Shown here: positions 1 to 9,028 of the stretch, piece by piece
Numbering within the stretch: the first letter of the stretch is position 1
How the letters are laid out: each line of letters begins with the position of its first letter
Assembly (NCBI RefSeq): GCF_009711055.1
Contig: NZ_WMJY01000012.1
Coordinates: forward strand, 1 to 49,708
From: Myroides pelagicus
GTDB lineage: Bacteria; Bacteroidota; Bacteroidia; Flavobacteriales; Flavobacteriaceae
Direction of reading: 5' to 3'
DNA: 49,708 nt
Program-made: the position numbers and the translations under genes
Notes under the pieces: model-generated
What the model was told of the DNA's origin: nothing
Seen by the model: the letters and a program-made list of their open reading frames with translations, nothing else
Databases searched by the model: none

Positions 1-27
1 TTACATATGTAGTCAGGCTTTTTTTGT
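1..27. terminator. Probable 3' half of a terminator cut by the window edge
   Basis: The window opens with ACATATGTAGTCAGGCT followed by a run of seven T. The ACATATGT core is self-complementary and the GTCAGGCT-T7 tail looks like the 3' arm of an intrinsic terminator whose 5' arm lies mostly outside the window. It would serve an upstream plus-strand gene, and possibly recX on the other strand. Confidence 0.3.
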
Positions 28-76
28 TTTTATTATTTTCGAAGGTAAATAGAATGGTTTAACAAAGAGATTTATC

Positions 77-553
77 TTATTTTGATAGCTCTTTTATTTT
101 GTCGTAGATAATGTCTGATTCGTATCCTTTACGATATAAATAAGCATGTAGTTTTTGTTTTTTCTTTTCAATATCTGAATCTCTTAAAGATTCCCATTTT
201 ATAGTACTTATATGTTCGAAAGTTTCATAATATTGATCCTCTGTTATTTCCTGTAGGGCCAATTTGATTAGGGAAGATGATATTTTTCTAAGCTTCAGTT
301 CTGAAACTATTCTATTTTTACCCCAAGCGCTGATTCGATGTTTTCCTCTTGCAAAACTTCTCGCAAAGCGCTCTTCATTTAGAAACTTATTTTCAATTAG
401 GTAAACAATAATTTCATCGTGTTCGTTACTGGGTATATTTAGTGTGTATAACTTAGTCGTTACTTCACTATGACAGCGTTCCTGATAAGCACAATAGATT
501 TCTAATTTTTTGATAGCCTCTTTTGTCGAAATATGTTTGTTCGGTTCTGTCAT
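77..553 (-). CDS. recX: Regulatory protein RecX
   Basis: The 158-residue product fits the RecX family, small all-helical proteins that bind RecA filaments and modulate recombinase activity in the cytoplasm. The family pattern is visible as three-helix repeats: an N-terminal unit with the C-x-Y-Q-E-R-C segment near residues 21-27, a central unit containing NEERFARSFARGK (about 59-71) and WGKNRI, and a C-terminal unit ending RKGYESDIIYDKI. Length is normal for the family. The gene starts with ATG and stands alone on the minus strand; no recA is in the window. The identification rests on recalled family patterns. Confidence 0.85.
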   Translation of the reverse strand: MTEPNKHISTKEAIKKLEIYCAYQERCHSEVTTKLYTLNIPSNEHDEIIVYLIENKFLNEERFARSFARGKHRISAWGKNRIVSELKLRKISSSLIKLALQEITEDQYYETFEHISTIKWESLRDSDIEKKKQKLHAYLYRKGYESDIIYDKIKELSK

Positions 554-722
554 GGAATAAAAGTTTATCGTTTAAGGATAAATAGTTTGTTGATAGATTA
601 GGTTGTTTATTCTGATTGTTGCTAAATTAAAAAAATAAGAAGAAGGATAGTTACTGTTTAATTAAAACTTAATCTTAACTGTTGTGTTTTCTTTTTTGTT
701 ACATTTAAATAAATTTTAAACA

Positions 723-1214
723 ATGAGTATTAGCAAAAGTTTTTTATTAGAATTAGGACGTGAAGTTAGTAGTACAAAAAAGATTATAGCTTGTGTACCA
801 AATGATCAATGGGGATGGAAACCTCATATGAAGTCTATGAGTCTTGGTGATTTATCTAAACATATTGTAGGACTTACAATTTGGACGGAAAATATATTGA
901 CGAAAGATCATTTAGATTTTCAAGTTGATTATAAAGTGTTAGAGGCAACTACTACTGATGAATTATTAGTATTACTTGATAAGTATGAAAAAGCTGTTAT
1001 ATCTGCTTTAAATATGTTTGATGAAGAGAAATGGATGAATGATTGGAAACTTAAGTCAGGGGAGCATGTAATTGTTGAAATGCCAAAAGTAGCAGCAAAT
1101 AGATTTATTGTGAATAATCATATTTATCATCATAGAGGACAGTTATCTGTTTACTTAAGATTATTAGATATTGTTATTCCTGGAATGTATGGTCCTTCTG
1201 CTGATGATAAATAA
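723..1214 (+). CDS. DinB-family (DNA damage-inducible-like) protein
   Basis: This 163-residue protein resembles the DinB/YfiT superfamily of four-helix-bundle proteins, which usually hold a metal through three histidines. Histidine-bearing segments sit in the expected order: LSKHIVGL near residue 47 and IYHHRGQLSVYLRLL near 134-148, the latter close to the H-x(3)-H signature at the end of the bundle. Family members include thiol-dependent S-transferases, but the substrate cannot be told here. It is unrelated to DNA polymerase IV, also called DinB, encoded at 23107. It is monocistronic, with a terminator directly downstream that is shared with tRNA-Leu on the opposite strand. Confidence 0.75.
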   Translation: MSISKSFLLELGREVSSTKKIIACVPNDQWGWKPHMKSMSLGDLSKHIVGLTIWTENILTKDHLDFQVDYKVLEATTTDELLVLLDKYEKAVISALNMFDEEKWMNDWKLKSGEHVIVEMPKVAANRFIVNNHIYHHRGQLSVYLRLLDIVIPGMYGPSADDK

Positions 1215-1228
1215 AAATTGATTGTAAT

Positions 1229-1262
1229 AAAAAAGCCTAACTCATTGAGTTAGGCTTTTTTT
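1229..1262. terminator. Bidirectional intrinsic terminator
   Basis: A stem AAAAAGCCTAACTCA / TGAGTTAGGCTTTTT with almost no loop is flanked by A and T runs, so it can act on both strands. It ends the DinB-family gene on plus and tRNA-Leu on minus. Confidence 0.85.
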
Positions 1263-1263
1263 G

Positions 1264-1343
1264 TGCCCGGAGTGGGAATCGAACCCACACTCCGAAGAAC
1301 ACGAGTTTGAGTCGTGCGCGTCTACCAATTCCGCCATCCGGGC
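1264..1343 (-). tRNA. tRNA-Leu (anticodon CAA)
   Basis: Reading the minus strand gives a seven-pair acceptor stem (GCCCGGA with TCCGGGC), a D-arm with GGTAGACGC, an anticodon stem CACGA/TCGTG closing the seven-base loop CTCAAAC, a short variable arm around TTCTTCGGAG as expected for a leucine (class II) tRNA, and a T-arm with GGTTCGATTCC. The anticodon is CAA, which reads UUG. The discriminator base is A. CCA is not encoded, since the next bases are CAA, so it must be added after transcription. Confidence 0.95.
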
Positions 1344-1366
1344 TGATGACTTATTGTTTGTGAGTG

Positions 1367-1396
1367 CAAATGTATGTAAAAAAAATTAACTTCAAA
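1367..1396 (-). promoter_or_regulatory. Promoter of tRNA-Leu
   Basis: On the minus strand TTTG (1393-1396) is separated by 18 bases from TACATTTG (1367-1374), matching the Bacteroidota sigma consensus TTTG ... TAnnTTTG. The -7 element lies 23 bases upstream of the mature tRNA 5' end. Confidence 0.65.
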
Positions 1397-1438
1397 GATT
1401 TTTTTTAAAAAAATATCGTATAGTGAATATATATTTTA

Positions 1439-1446
1439 TAAATTTG
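1439..1446 (+). promoter_or_regulatory. Candidate -7 element for prs-rplY
   Basis: TAAATTTG fits the TAnnTTTG element. No clear TTTG is seen about 20 bases upstream, so the promoter is incomplete by consensus. It would give a leader of about 50 bases before the prs ATG. Confidence 0.45.
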
Positions 1447-1503
1447 CAACGCCTTAAACAATGAGTAAGGTTATAACTAACAACATAACAACTAATTATA
1501 CAA

Positions 1504-2445
1504 ATGTCATATTTCGAACCAGATGCAAAGATATTCGCTTGTTCACAAAGTGTTGAATTAGCAGAGAAAATAGCGAAAGAATACGGGTGTGAACTTGGAA
1601 AAGTATCTTTGTCACATTATAGTGATGGAGAATTCCAACCTTCTTTTGAAGAATCAATTAGAGGAAAGAGAGTTTTCTTGGTATGTTCTACATTCCCATC
1701 ATCAGACAACTTAATGGAATTGTTACTTATGTGTGATGCGGCAAAACGTGCTTCAGCAAGACATATCACTGCAGTTATTCCTTATTTTGGATGGGCTAGA
1801 CAAGATAGAAAGGATAAACCAAGGGTGCCGATTGGCGCTAAATTGGTTGCAAAACTTTTAGAATCTGCCGGTGCAACTCGAATTATGACAATGGACTTAC
1901 ATGCGGATCAAATTCAAGGGTTTTTTGAAAAGCCAGTGGATCATTTATATGCATCTACAATCTTTTTACCATATGTAAAAAGTTTAGGTCTAGATAACTT
2001 AACTATTGCTTCTCCTGATATGGGAGGGTCTAAAAGAGCGTATGCTTATTCGAAGTTTTTAGGATCTGATGTTGTTATTTGTTACAAGCAACGTAAACAA
2101 GCAAATGTTATCGATAAAATGGAACTTATAGGTGATGTTAAAGGTCGTAATGTCATTCTTGTTGACGATATGATTGATACAGGTGGAACTCTGGCCAAAG
2201 CAGCAGACATGATGATGGAAAAAGGAGCTTTGAGTGTAAGAGCAATTTGTACACATGCTATTTTATCGGGTAGTGCTTACGAGAAGATCGAGCAGTCTGC
2301 AATTAAAGAGCTAATTGTTACCGATTCAATTCCATTAAGTAAGCCATGTGAAAAAATCAGAGTACTTAGCTGCGCCTCATTATTTGCAGAGGTTATGCAT
2401 AATGTGCATGCTAATGAGTCAATTAGCAAAACATTTGTAGTATAA
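1504..2445 (+). CDS. prs: Ribose-phosphate pyrophosphokinase (PRPP synthetase)
   Basis: The enzyme makes PRPP from ribose 5-phosphate and ATP, the entry point for purine, pyrimidine, histidine and NAD synthesis. The 313-residue length is typical of class I enzymes. Recognisable segments are the flexible-loop region YFGWARQDRKDKPRVP near residues 98-113, the metal/ATP segment MTMDLHADQIQGFF near 128-141, and the PRPP-binding loop VILVDDMIDTGGTL near 216-229. rplY follows 29 bases downstream, and prs-rplY is a common flavobacterial pair, so the two are probably cotranscribed. purF at 39445 uses the product. Confidence 0.97.
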   Translation: MSYFEPDAKIFACSQSVELAEKIAKEYGCELGKVSLSHYSDGEFQPSFEESIRGKRVFLVCSTFPSSDNLMELLLMCDAAKRASARHITAVIPYFGWARQDRKDKPRVPIGAKLVAKLLESAGATRIMTMDLHADQIQGFFEKPVDHLYASTIFLPYVKSLGLDNLTIASPDMGGSKRAYAYSKFLGSDVVICYKQRKQANVIDKMELIGDVKGRNVILVDDMIDTGGTLAKAADMMMEKGALSVRAICTHAILSGSAYEKIEQSAIKELIVTDSIPLSKPCEKIRVLSCASLFAEVMHNVHANESISKTFVV

Positions 2446-2474
2446 GAATTTATTAATTTTTTAAATATATTTAA

Positions 2475-3083
2475 ATGAAATCAATTACAATTAAAGGATC
2501 AGAAAGAGAAAGCGTGGGTAAAGTATCAACTAAAGCCTTACGTAATGCTGGAATGGTACCTTGCGTAGTATACGGAGGAACTGAGCCAGCTGTGCATTTT
2601 GCAGCAGAGGAAAAAGCATTCAAAAACTTAGTTTATACTCCAAACGTACATACAGTTGTGATTGAGTTAGCTAATGGTAAATCAATCAATGCAGTATTGC
2701 AAGATATCCAATTCCACCCAGTGACTGACGGGATCTTACACATCGATTTCTTCCAATTACACGATGATAAAGAAATCACATTAGAAGTACCAGTTAAAGT
2801 TACTGGAAACTCTAAAGGTGTTATGGCTGGTGGTGTATTAAACCTTAACTTACGTAAATTAAAAGTTAAAGCTTTACCTGCTAATTTACCTGACTTCGTA
2901 GAAGTAAATATTTCTGAATTAGATATGGGTAACAAATTATACGTTACTGACGTACCAGTAAATAACTATAAATTGTTACATCCAGACAATACAGTAGTTT
3001 GTCAAGTAAGAATCTCTCGTGCTGCAATGAAAGCGGCTCAAGAAGCAGCGAAAGCAGCAAAAACAGCTACAAAGAAAAAATAA
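2475..3083 (+). CDS. rplY: 50S ribosomal protein L25 (CTC form)
   Basis: The 202-residue protein has the two-domain layout of the long L25/CTC family: an N-terminal 5S-rRNA-binding L25 domain (about 1-93) and a C-terminal TL5-type beta domain (about 98-183), followed by a lysine/alanine-rich tail. Motifs recalled for the family are [10 protein letters not shown] near 26-35 and [20 protein letters not shown]. It starts with ATG shortly after prs and is followed by a strong terminator, so prs-rplY is a closed unit. Codons look highly adapted, as expected for a ribosomal gene. Confidence 0.95.
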   Translation: MKSITIKGSERESVGKVSTKALRNAGMVPCVVYGGTEPAVHFAAEEKAFKNLVYTPNVHTVVIELANGKSINAVLQDIQFHPVTDGILHIDFFQLHDDKEITLEVPVKVTGNSKGVMAGGVLNLNLRKLKVKALPANLPDFVEVNISELDMGNKLYVTDVPVNNYKLLHPDNTVVCQVRISRAAMKAAQEAAKAAKTATKKK

Positions 3084-3113
3084 TTCTTGTAAAGAATTAA
3101 AAATTGTATTTTT

Positions 3114-3143
3114 AAAAGCACCTGTTTGTTCAGGTGCTTTTTT
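3114..3143 (+). terminator. Terminator of prs-rplY
   Basis: Stem AAAAGCACCTG / CAGGTGCTTTT with the six-base loop TTTGTT is followed by further T residues. Confidence 0.85.
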
Positions 3144-3217
3144 ATTTTGTCAAATAAGGTTACTTTGCTGCATTAGTGTATTTTTGTAGAACAGTAAACG
3201 ATGTAATTAGTAGAACA

Positions 3218-3784
3218 ATGAAGAAGTTTTTGATTATCGGTTTAGGAAATATTGGTGTTGAATATATCCATACACGTCATAATATTGGTTTTAAGGTTGT
3301 AGATGAAATAGCAAATGAACTGGGAGGAGATTGGCAAACTGTTAAATTAGGTAGTCTTGCTGAAGTAAAAATCAAAGGACGTACATTGCTTTTATTGAAG
3401 CCTAATACATATATGAATTTAAGTGGTAAAGCTGTTCTCTATTGGATGGAGAAGGAGAAAATACCTGTAGAGAATATATTAGTGGTCACAGATGATTTGA
3501 ATTTAGCTTTTGGAACTATTCGTATCAAGCCAAAAGGTTCTGATGGTGGGCATAATGGACTAAAGAGTATACAAGCAACTTTAAACTCTGCCGTCTATCC
3601 GCGTTTTAGATTTGGTATTAGCGACGAATTTAAGAAAGGACAGCAAGTAGATTATGTTTTAGGGGTATGGAGTGATCAAGAGAAAGAACTTATGCCAGAG
3701 CGCCTTAAAATGGCATCTAAAGCAGTGCAAGAGTTTGCTTTAGGTGGGTTAAGTAATGCAATGAATACTTACAATGGTAAATAA
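3218..3784 (+). CDS. pth: Peptidyl-tRNA hydrolase
   Basis: Pth releases tRNA from peptidyl-tRNA that has dropped off the ribosome. I choose the ATG at 3218, because the conserved start MKKFLIIGLGNIG begins there and the 14 codons upstream are not family-like. The product is then 188 residues, normal length. Key segments are the N-terminal GLGNIG with the following TRHNIGF (the catalytic His of the family), LLLKPNTYMNLSG near 62-74, VTDDLNLAFG with the catalytic-site Asp, and KGSDGGHNGLKSI near 104-116. It sits between prs-rplY and a terminator shared with aspS. Confidence 0.96.
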   Translation: MKKFLIIGLGNIGVEYIHTRHNIGFKVVDEIANELGGDWQTVKLGSLAEVKIKGRTLLLLKPNTYMNLSGKAVLYWMEKEKIPVENILVVTDDLNLAFGTIRIKPKGSDGGHNGLKSIQATLNSAVYPRFRFGISDEFKKGQQVDYVLGVWSDQEKELMPERLKMASKAVQEFALGGLSNAMNTYNGK

Positions 3785-3795
3785 TCGATTTAAAG

Positions 3796-3831
3796 AAAAA
3801 AGGAGTTACTCAACGAGTAACTCCTTTTTTT
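3796..3831. terminator. Bidirectional terminator between pth and aspS
   Basis: The perfect stem GGAGTTACTC / GAGTAACTCC with a three-base loop is bordered by six A and six T, so it serves pth on plus and aspS on minus. The aspS stop codon lies five bases beyond it. Confidence 0.9.
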
Positions 3832-3835
3832 ATAA

Positions 3836-5593
3836 TTATGCCTGTGGTTGTACCACAGTGATGTGTAATTCTTCTAACTGTTCTGGTGTAATTGTCGCAG
3901 GAGCGTCAATCATAACATCTCTACCAGAGTTATTTTTAGGGAACGCGATAAAGTCTCTAATCGTTTCTTGTCCTCCTAAGATAGCAACTAATCTATCTAA
4001 TCCGAATGCTAATCCTCCGTGTGGTGGTGCTCCGTATTGGAAGGCATTCATTAAGAATCCGAATTGTTTCTCAGCTTCCTCTTTGCTAAATCCAAGGTGC
4101 TTAAACATCAATTCTTGTGTAGCTTTATCGTGGATACGTATTGAACCTCCTCCAATTTCGTTACCGTTTAATACCATATCATAAGCATTTGCACGTACTT
4201 TACCAGGATCAGTGTCTAGTAATGGAATATCTTCTACTTTAGGTGAAGTAAACGGGTGGTGCATAGCGAAGTAACGACCAGCTTCTTCATCGTATTCAAA
4301 TAATGGGAAGTCGATAACCCAAAGAGGAGCAAACTCATCTGATTTTCTCAATCCCATGCGGTTACCTAACTCCATACGCAATGCACTTAATTGTGCTCTT
4401 GTTTTATTAGCAGGTCCTGAAAGTACTAAGATTAAGTCTCCAGCGTTAGCACCAGTTACTTCAGCCCATTTCTTAAGATCATCTTGGTCGTAGAACTTAT
4501 CTACAGAAGATTTATATGTTCCATCAGCTTCACATTTACAGTACACCATACCAGAAGCACCTACTTGTGGGCGTTTTACCCAGTCGATAAGCGCGTCTAT
4601 CTCTTTACGCGTGTATGTAGCAGCACCTGGTACAGCGATACCAACTACTAATTCTGCATTGTTAAATACACCGAATTCTTTGTGTTGAGCAACAGCATTT
4701 AACTCGCCGAACTCCATACCAAAACGAATATCTGGCTTGTCATTACCATATTTGCGCATAGCTTCTTCAAAAGTCATACGAGGGAATTTTTTCACTTCTA
4801 TTCCGTGAATAGATTTTAGTAAGTGTCTTGTCATTCCTTCGAATGTATCCATGATGTCTTCTTGATCTACGAAAGTCATCTCACAGTCTATCTGAGTAAA
4901 TTCAGGTTGTCTGTCAGCGCGTAAATCTTCGTCACGGAAACATTTGACGATTTGGAAATAACGATCCATGCCTCCCACCATCAACAATTGTTTGAAGGTT
5001 TGCGGAGACTGTGGTAGTGCATAGAATTCTCCTGCGTTCATACGAGATGGGACTACGAAGTCACGCGCTCCCTCAGGAGTTGAACTGATTAAGTAAGGAG
5101 TTTCTACCTCACAGAAATCTTGAGCAGAAAGATAATTTCTTACCTCTTGAGCAACCTTGTGTCTGAACAATAGATTGTTTTTTACAGGGTTTCTACGGAT
5201 ATCTAGGTAACGATATTTCATACGAATATCTTCACCACCATCAGTTTCGTCTTCGATTGTAAAGGGAGGAACTGCAGATTCATTTAAAACAGTTAAAGTA
5301 TCAACCAAAATCTCTATATCACCTGTTGGTATATTAGGATTTTTCGAAGTACGTTCTATTACTTTTCCTTTTACTTGAATTACAAACTCTCTTCCTAGGT
5401 TTCTAGCAGTTTCAAAAACTGTTTTATCTGTTCTCTCTGCATCAAAGATTAATTGTGTGATACCATATCGGTCACGTAAATCAACCCAAATCATAAAACC
5501 TTTATCGCGATGCTTGCTTACCCATCCTGATAGGGTAACTTCTGTATTTATATCCGAAGCTCTTAAGGCTCCGCAATTATGCGTTCTGTACAT
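3836..5593 (-). CDS. aspS: Aspartate--tRNA ligase
   Basis: Class II aminoacyl-tRNA synthetase charging tRNA-Asp. The 585 residues match the long bacterial-type enzyme. Visible are the N-terminal OB-fold anticodon domain ([21 protein letters not shown], about 22-42), motif 2 ([18 protein letters not shown] near 219-236), the GAD insertion domain characteristic of bacterial AspRS (about 290-400), and motif 3 ([15 protein letters not shown] near 535-549). It is monocistronic on the minus strand, and a candidate -7 element TAAATTTG lies at 5613-5620. Confidence 0.97.
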   Translation of the reverse strand: MYRTHNCGALRASDINTEVTLSGWVSKHRDKGFMIWVDLRDRYGITQLIFDAERTDKTVFETARNLGREFVIQVKGKVIERTSKNPNIPTGDIEILVDTLTVLNESAVPPFTIEDETDGGEDIRMKYRYLDIRRNPVKNNLLFRHKVAQEVRNYLSAQDFCEVETPYLISSTPEGARDFVVPSRMNAGEFYALPQSPQTFKQLLMVGGMDRYFQIVKCFRDEDLRADRQPEFTQIDCEMTFVDQEDIMDTFEGMTRHLLKSIHGIEVKKFPRMTFEEAMRKYGNDKPDIRFGMEFGELNAVAQHKEFGVFNNAELVVGIAVPGAATYTRKEIDALIDWVKRPQVGASGMVYCKCEADGTYKSSVDKFYDQDDLKKWAEVTGANAGDLILVLSGPANKTRAQLSALRMELGNRMGLRKSDEFAPLWVIDFPLFEYDEEAGRYFAMHHPFTSPKVEDIPLLDTDPGKVRANAYDMVLNGNEIGGGSIRIHDKATQELMFKHLGFSKEEAEKQFGFLMNAFQYGAPPHGGLAFGLDRLVAILGGQETIRDFIAFPKNNSGRDVMIDAPATITPEQLEELHITVVQPQA

Positions 5594-5612
5594 TACTGAA
5601 AATTATTTCCTA

Positions 5613-5620
5613 CAAATTTA
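5613..5620 (-). promoter_or_regulatory. Candidate -7 element for aspS
   Basis: TAAATTTG on the minus strand, 20 bases upstream of the aspS ATG, fits TAnnTTTG. No clear -33 TTTG is seen. Confidence 0.4.
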
Positions 5621-5637
5621 TAAACTTATTGTGAATG

Positions 5638-5684
5638 ATTGAATAAAAAGCGAGTACAATGTCGTATAGATTTTATTATTCAAT
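5638..5684 (-). terminator. Weak hairpin after the MFS gene
   Basis: A nine-pair AT-only inverted repeat ATTGAATAA / TTATTCAAT with a loop of about 29 bases follows the MFS stop codon. It could end the MFS transcript but is weak. Confidence 0.25.
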
Positions 5685-5690
5685 AGTTTT

Positions 5691-6845
5691 TTAAGAGGTA
5701 GCTTTCTTTTTCATTTGGATAAATGTGTATGCTAAGAATGCTCCGCATAGTGCTAAACCAGCACCAACCCACTCAGGCGAATTATAGCCATATCCCATCG
5801 TGATTGGTATTCCTCCTAGTGATGCACCAAGTGCATTTCCAATATTGAAAGAGGCTTGTCCTGCTGAAGCAGCTAACATTTCTGAGCCTTTAGCATTGTT
5901 GATTAATAACATTTGTAATGGCGAACCAATTGTAAATGCGACTAATCCAGTTATTAATGACATTGCGTAAGCCATCCATTGAATATGTACTGTATAGTAA
6001 ACGATAATCAAACAAGTAGCCATTGCACAAAATGAAAATATTACCGCCTTGGCTGGTGGGAATGTATCGGCTAGTTTACCTCCTACAAAATTCCCAAGGA
6101 ACATACCCAGTCCTACTAAAGTCATGATAATTGGAATTTTAGCTTCTTCTATTTGTGCTATATTAGTCATCATTGGTGCGATATAACTAATCCAAGCAAA
6201 GAGACCTCCCGTGCCTATTGAAATAAGAGCAACCAAAACCCATGCTATTGGCGTCTTAAAAAAAGCAGTTTTTTTTTTTAAATTAGTTTCTTTATCTGCT
6301 TCTAATTTTGGTACCCAGATAAATATTGCAAGTGCTGAAATGATACCTAACGAAGCAATCAAGGTATAGGCAGTTCGCCATGTGTATTCTTGTCCGATAT
6401 AGGTGCTTATGGGTACTCCGATTAAATTAGCTGTTGTTAGTCCAGCAAACATAATAGCTACTGCTTGTGCCTCTTTTCCTTGTTTGGCTAGTCGAGTAGC
6501 GACTACTGAACCCACACCAAAAAACGCTCCATGGGGTAGTCCTGACATAAATCTAGAAATGATTAATGTCGTGTAGTTTGGAGATAAAACAAAAAGCACA
6601 TGGAATATTGAGAACATTAGCATTAATGCCATTAGTACTTTGTGTGGTGCATATTTGTTAGATGACATTACTAATAATGGTGCTCCTACCACTACTCCTA
6701 GTGCATAAGTAGAAATGAAGTTTCCTGCTTTCGGAATACTTATTGCCAAGTCCTTAGCGATGTCAGGTAGTAATCCCATCATTGCGAATTCTGTCATCCC
6801 AATGGCTAACCCCCCTACAGCTAAAGCTAGTAAACTTTTGTTCAT
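5691..6845 (-). CDS. MFS transporter (DHA1, AraJ/YdhP-like)
   Basis: A 384-residue membrane protein with about 12 hydrophobic segments, as in major facilitator drug/sugar efflux permeases. The N-terminus (LLALAVGGLAIGMTEFAMMG, then LLPDIAKDLAIS) and the FMSGLPHGAFFGVGSVVA segment near 98-115 match the AraJ/YdhP branch. Substrates are not known from sequence. It lies 27 bases downstream of the old-yellow-enzyme gene on the same strand, so the two are probably cotranscribed, suggesting efflux and reduction of a reactive or toxic small molecule; that link is inference. Confidence 0.88.
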   Translation of the reverse strand: MNKSLLALAVGGLAIGMTEFAMMGLLPDIAKDLAISIPKAGNFISTYALGVVVGAPLLVMSSNKYAPHKVLMALMLMFSIFHVLFVLSPNYTTLIISRFMSGLPHGAFFGVGSVVATRLAKQGKEAQAVAIMFAGLTTANLIGVPISTYIGQEYTWRTAYTLIASLGIISALAIFIWVPKLEADKETNLKKKTAFFKTPIAWVLVALISIGTGGLFAWISYIAPMMTNIAQIEEAKIPIIMTLVGLGMFLGNFVGGKLADTFPPAKAVIFSFCAMATCLIIVYYTVHIQWMAYAMSLITGLVAFTIGSPLQMLLINNAKGSEMLAASAGQASFNIGNALGASLGGIPITMGYGYNSPEWVGAGLALCGAFLAYTFIQMKKKATS

Positions 6846-6872
6846 TGTTGTTTGAGTTTGTATGTAATAATT

Positions 6873-7946
6873 TTATATTGTTTCTTTTCCTCTTTCGTAT
6901 TGATTAGCCCATGCTAAATCAACACCCAATTCATGAGCTGCTTTCATAGCAAAGTGCGGATCTCTCAATAATTCTCTACCGATTAGGATGCAATCTGCAA
7001 AGCCCTCTTCTAGTATTTCTTCCGCTTGCGTACTGGTTTTAATTAGACCTACGGCTCCTACTAGAATATTTGTTTGTTGTTTGATTGCCGCCGCAAATGG
7101 CACTTGGTAATTCTGTTTAACCTTTATCTGTTGATGTTTCACGAGTCCACCTGTGCTTACGTCGATTAGCTCAACTCCTTTTGTGTGAACTATTTTTGCT
7201 AGTTCGATACTCTCTTCTAAAGTCCATCCTCCTTCTGCCCAATCTGTAGCAGATATTCTTAACCATAAGCTTTGTGTTGTCAATACTGATTTGACAGCTT
7301 CTATTATTTCAAGTGTTAATCGTATTCTATTTTCAAATGACCCTCCATATCGGTCTGTACGTTGGTTGGTCAATGGTGATAGAAATTGATGGAGTAGGTA
7401 ACCATGTGCGCCATGTAATTCAATGATTTCATATCCAGCTTGTACTGCACGTTTTGCACCTGAATGAAAAGCATTGATTAGATCTGATATATCTTCTTGA
7501 CTCATTGCTTTTGGTGGATTGTCTTCTTGGTTAAAGGGAATTACCGTAGGAGCAATAGTTTGCCACCCATTTTTCTCTCGAGGCGCAATTTGAGCCCTAG
7601 TAATCCATGGTTTTTCACAACTTGCCTTTCTACCGGCATGTGCTAATTGTATACCAGGTATGCAACCTTGACTTTTTATAAATGTTGTGATCTGTTTTAG
7701 TTTTACTATTTGTTCATCAGACCATATTCCCAAGTCAGCATAGGTAATTCTTCCTTCTGGACTAACAGCAGTAGCTTCTTGTATAATTGCCCCTACTTTT
7801 CCAATGGCAAATTGTCCATAATGTGCAAGGTGCCAATCTGTTGCTAATCCATCGATTGCAGAATATTGACACATAGGAGATACTATGATTCTATTTCCTA
7901 AAGTATTGTTTGACAACACTAAAGGTGTGAAGAGTTTTTTAGTCAT
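6873..7946 (-). CDS. NADH:flavin oxidoreductase, old yellow enzyme family (YqjM-like)
   Basis: FMN-dependent ene-reductase of the OYE family, reducing electron-poor C=C bonds with NAD(P)H. I take the ATG at 7946, giving 357 residues beginning MTKKLFTPLVL; codons further upstream lack an ATG. Family segments include RIIVSPMCQYSA near 19-30 (thermophilic-like/YqjM class, with the Cys that tunes FMN), the substrate-binding ELHGAHGYLLHQFLSP with its paired His region near 170-185, and NQRTDRYGGSFENR near 187-200. The MFS gene follows on the same strand. The gene is divergent from the binding-protein gene. Confidence 0.92.
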   Translation of the reverse strand: MTKKLFTPLVLSNNTLGNRIIVSPMCQYSAIDGLATDWHLAHYGQFAIGKVGAIIQEATAVSPEGRITYADLGIWSDEQIVKLKQITTFIKSQGCIPGIQLAHAGRKASCEKPWITRAQIAPREKNGWQTIAPTVIPFNQEDNPPKAMSQEDISDLINAFHSGAKRAVQAGYEIIELHGAHGYLLHQFLSPLTNQRTDRYGGSFENRIRLTLEIIEAVKSVLTTQSLWLRISATDWAEGGWTLEESIELAKIVHTKGVELIDVSTGGLVKHQQIKVKQNYQVPFAAAIKQQTNILVGAVGLIKTSTQAEEILEEGFADCILIGRELLRDPHFAMKAAHELGVDLAWANQYERGKETI

Positions 7947-7964
7947 AAGGTTGGTTTGAGGGTA

Positions 7965-7972
7965 CAAAAGTA
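7965..7972 (-). promoter_or_regulatory. Candidate -7 element for the OYE-MFS unit
   Basis: TACTTTTG on the minus strand, 18 bases before the chosen OYE start, matches TAnnTTTG. The -33 element is not clear. Confidence 0.4.
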
Positions 7973-7996
7973 TTAATTAATAGTTTGTCGTATAGG

Positions 7997-8013
7997 TCTT
8001 TTGTCCTAAAAGA
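7997..8013. promoter_or_regulatory. Inverted repeat in the OYE / binding-protein divergent region
   Basis: TCTTTT, five bases, then AAAAGA form a small dyad between the two divergent genes. It could be an operator. It resembles but does not match the dyad upstream of the receptor at 9853. Confidence 0.25.
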
Positions 8014-8046
8014 TGATTTTAATTATGCGCTTTGAAAAATGAATTC

Positions 8047-8054
8047 TATATTTG
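8047..8054 (+). promoter_or_regulatory. Candidate -7 element for the binding lipoprotein gene
   Basis: TATATTTG matches TAnnTTTG and lies about 30 bases before the ATG at 8085. A TTTG at 8031-8034 is too close (12 bases) to be a standard -33 element. Confidence 0.4.
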
Positions 8055-8084
8055 TTATTTGTAATCGTTTTAAATAATTTAATA

Positions 8085-9017
8085 ATGAATAGATTTATTA
8101 TTGTAAGTGCATCACTCTTGTTCGTTGCTTTAATGACCAGTTGTAATCAAGTTAATAAAGAAGGAAAATCTGAAGAGACTTTTAGTGTTGAGAATATGGG
8201 TAGAACCATTTCGTTAGATAAAAATATTAAGGATGTTGTTGTTTTCGACGTTGGTGCCATGGAAAATATGATTGAATTAGATATCCCGTTTAAAGGGATG
8301 GCCAAACAATATGCGCCAAATTTTTTAGATAGTTATATTAAAGATGATAAGATTACAGATGTAGGATACTTTATACAGCCTAACTATGAGCAAGTAAGTA
8401 AACTCAATCCTGATTTGATTATTATGAGTAATTGGTATGATAAGGATTATAGTGAGTTTTCTAAGATCGCTCCGACAATTTCTGTTGGAATAGCTGGTAG
8501 TGATTATATGAGTAGTGCTATTCGAGATCTAAAAACCTTAGGTCAAGTTTTTCATGTAGAAAGTAAAGTTGATTCATTAATTAGCCAGCTTGAAAATAAA
8601 GTGACGGCTGTTAAAGAAACGATTGCCTCTAGCGATGAGACTGCAATGCTTATTTTGTACAATAATCGCAACCTTAGTGTTTTTGGAAAAGAATCCCGTT
8701 TTGGTTTTATTTTTAAAGAATTAGGGGTAAAGTCAGCTATGGGGGATATCAAGGAAGGAAGTGATCATGGTAGTATTGTTTCTAGTGAGTTTGTAATGGA
8801 ACAAAATCCTGATATTATTTATATTATTGACAGAGGTCTAGTAATGGATAATACTCCTTTAAACAAGGAAGAGTTGGAGAATCCACTTATTCAAAAAACG
8901 AATGCTTATAAAAATGGAAAAATCGTTTACTTAGATCCAAATATTTGGTATTTAGCAGGCGGTGGTTATACTTCGTTTAATAAAATGTTGGACGGAGTGC
9001 TTGAAGCATACAACTAG
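8085..9017 (+). CDS. Iron-siderophore ABC transporter substrate-binding lipoprotein
   Basis: A 310-residue periplasmic binding protein of the FecB/FatB/YclQ type, which captures ferric siderophore for an ABC importer. The start at 8085 is chosen because it gives a lipoprotein signal: MNRFIIVSASLLFVALMTSC, with the lipobox Cys at residue 20. Two Fe/B12 periplasmic-binding lobes follow, recognisable from ENMGRTISLDKNIKDVVVFD (about 40-59), KLNPDLIIMSNWY in the first lobe and NPDIIYIIDRG in the second. No permease or ATPase gene is adjacent, so it must use components encoded elsewhere. It converges with the metal repressor gene through a shared terminator. Confidence 0.87.
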   Translation: MNRFIIVSASLLFVALMTSCNQVNKEGKSEETFSVENMGRTISLDKNIKDVVVFDVGAMENMIELDIPFKGMAKQYAPNFLDSYIKDDKITDVGYFIQPNYEQVSKLNPDLIIMSNWYDKDYSEFSKIAPTISVGIAGSDYMSSAIRDLKTLGQVFHVESKVDSLISQLENKVTAVKETIASSDETAMLILYNNRNLSVFGKESRFGFIFKELGVKSAMGDIKEGSDHGSIVSSEFVMEQNPDIIYIIDRGLVMDNTPLNKEELENPLIQKTNAYKNGKIVYLDPNIWYLAGGGYTSFNKMLDGVLEAYN

Positions 9018-9028
9018 TTGTAATAATT

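Noticed and set aside
723..1214. DinB-family protein as DNA polymerase IV
   Set aside because: The sequence is a four-helix metal-binding type protein; the polymerase is the separate gene at 23107.
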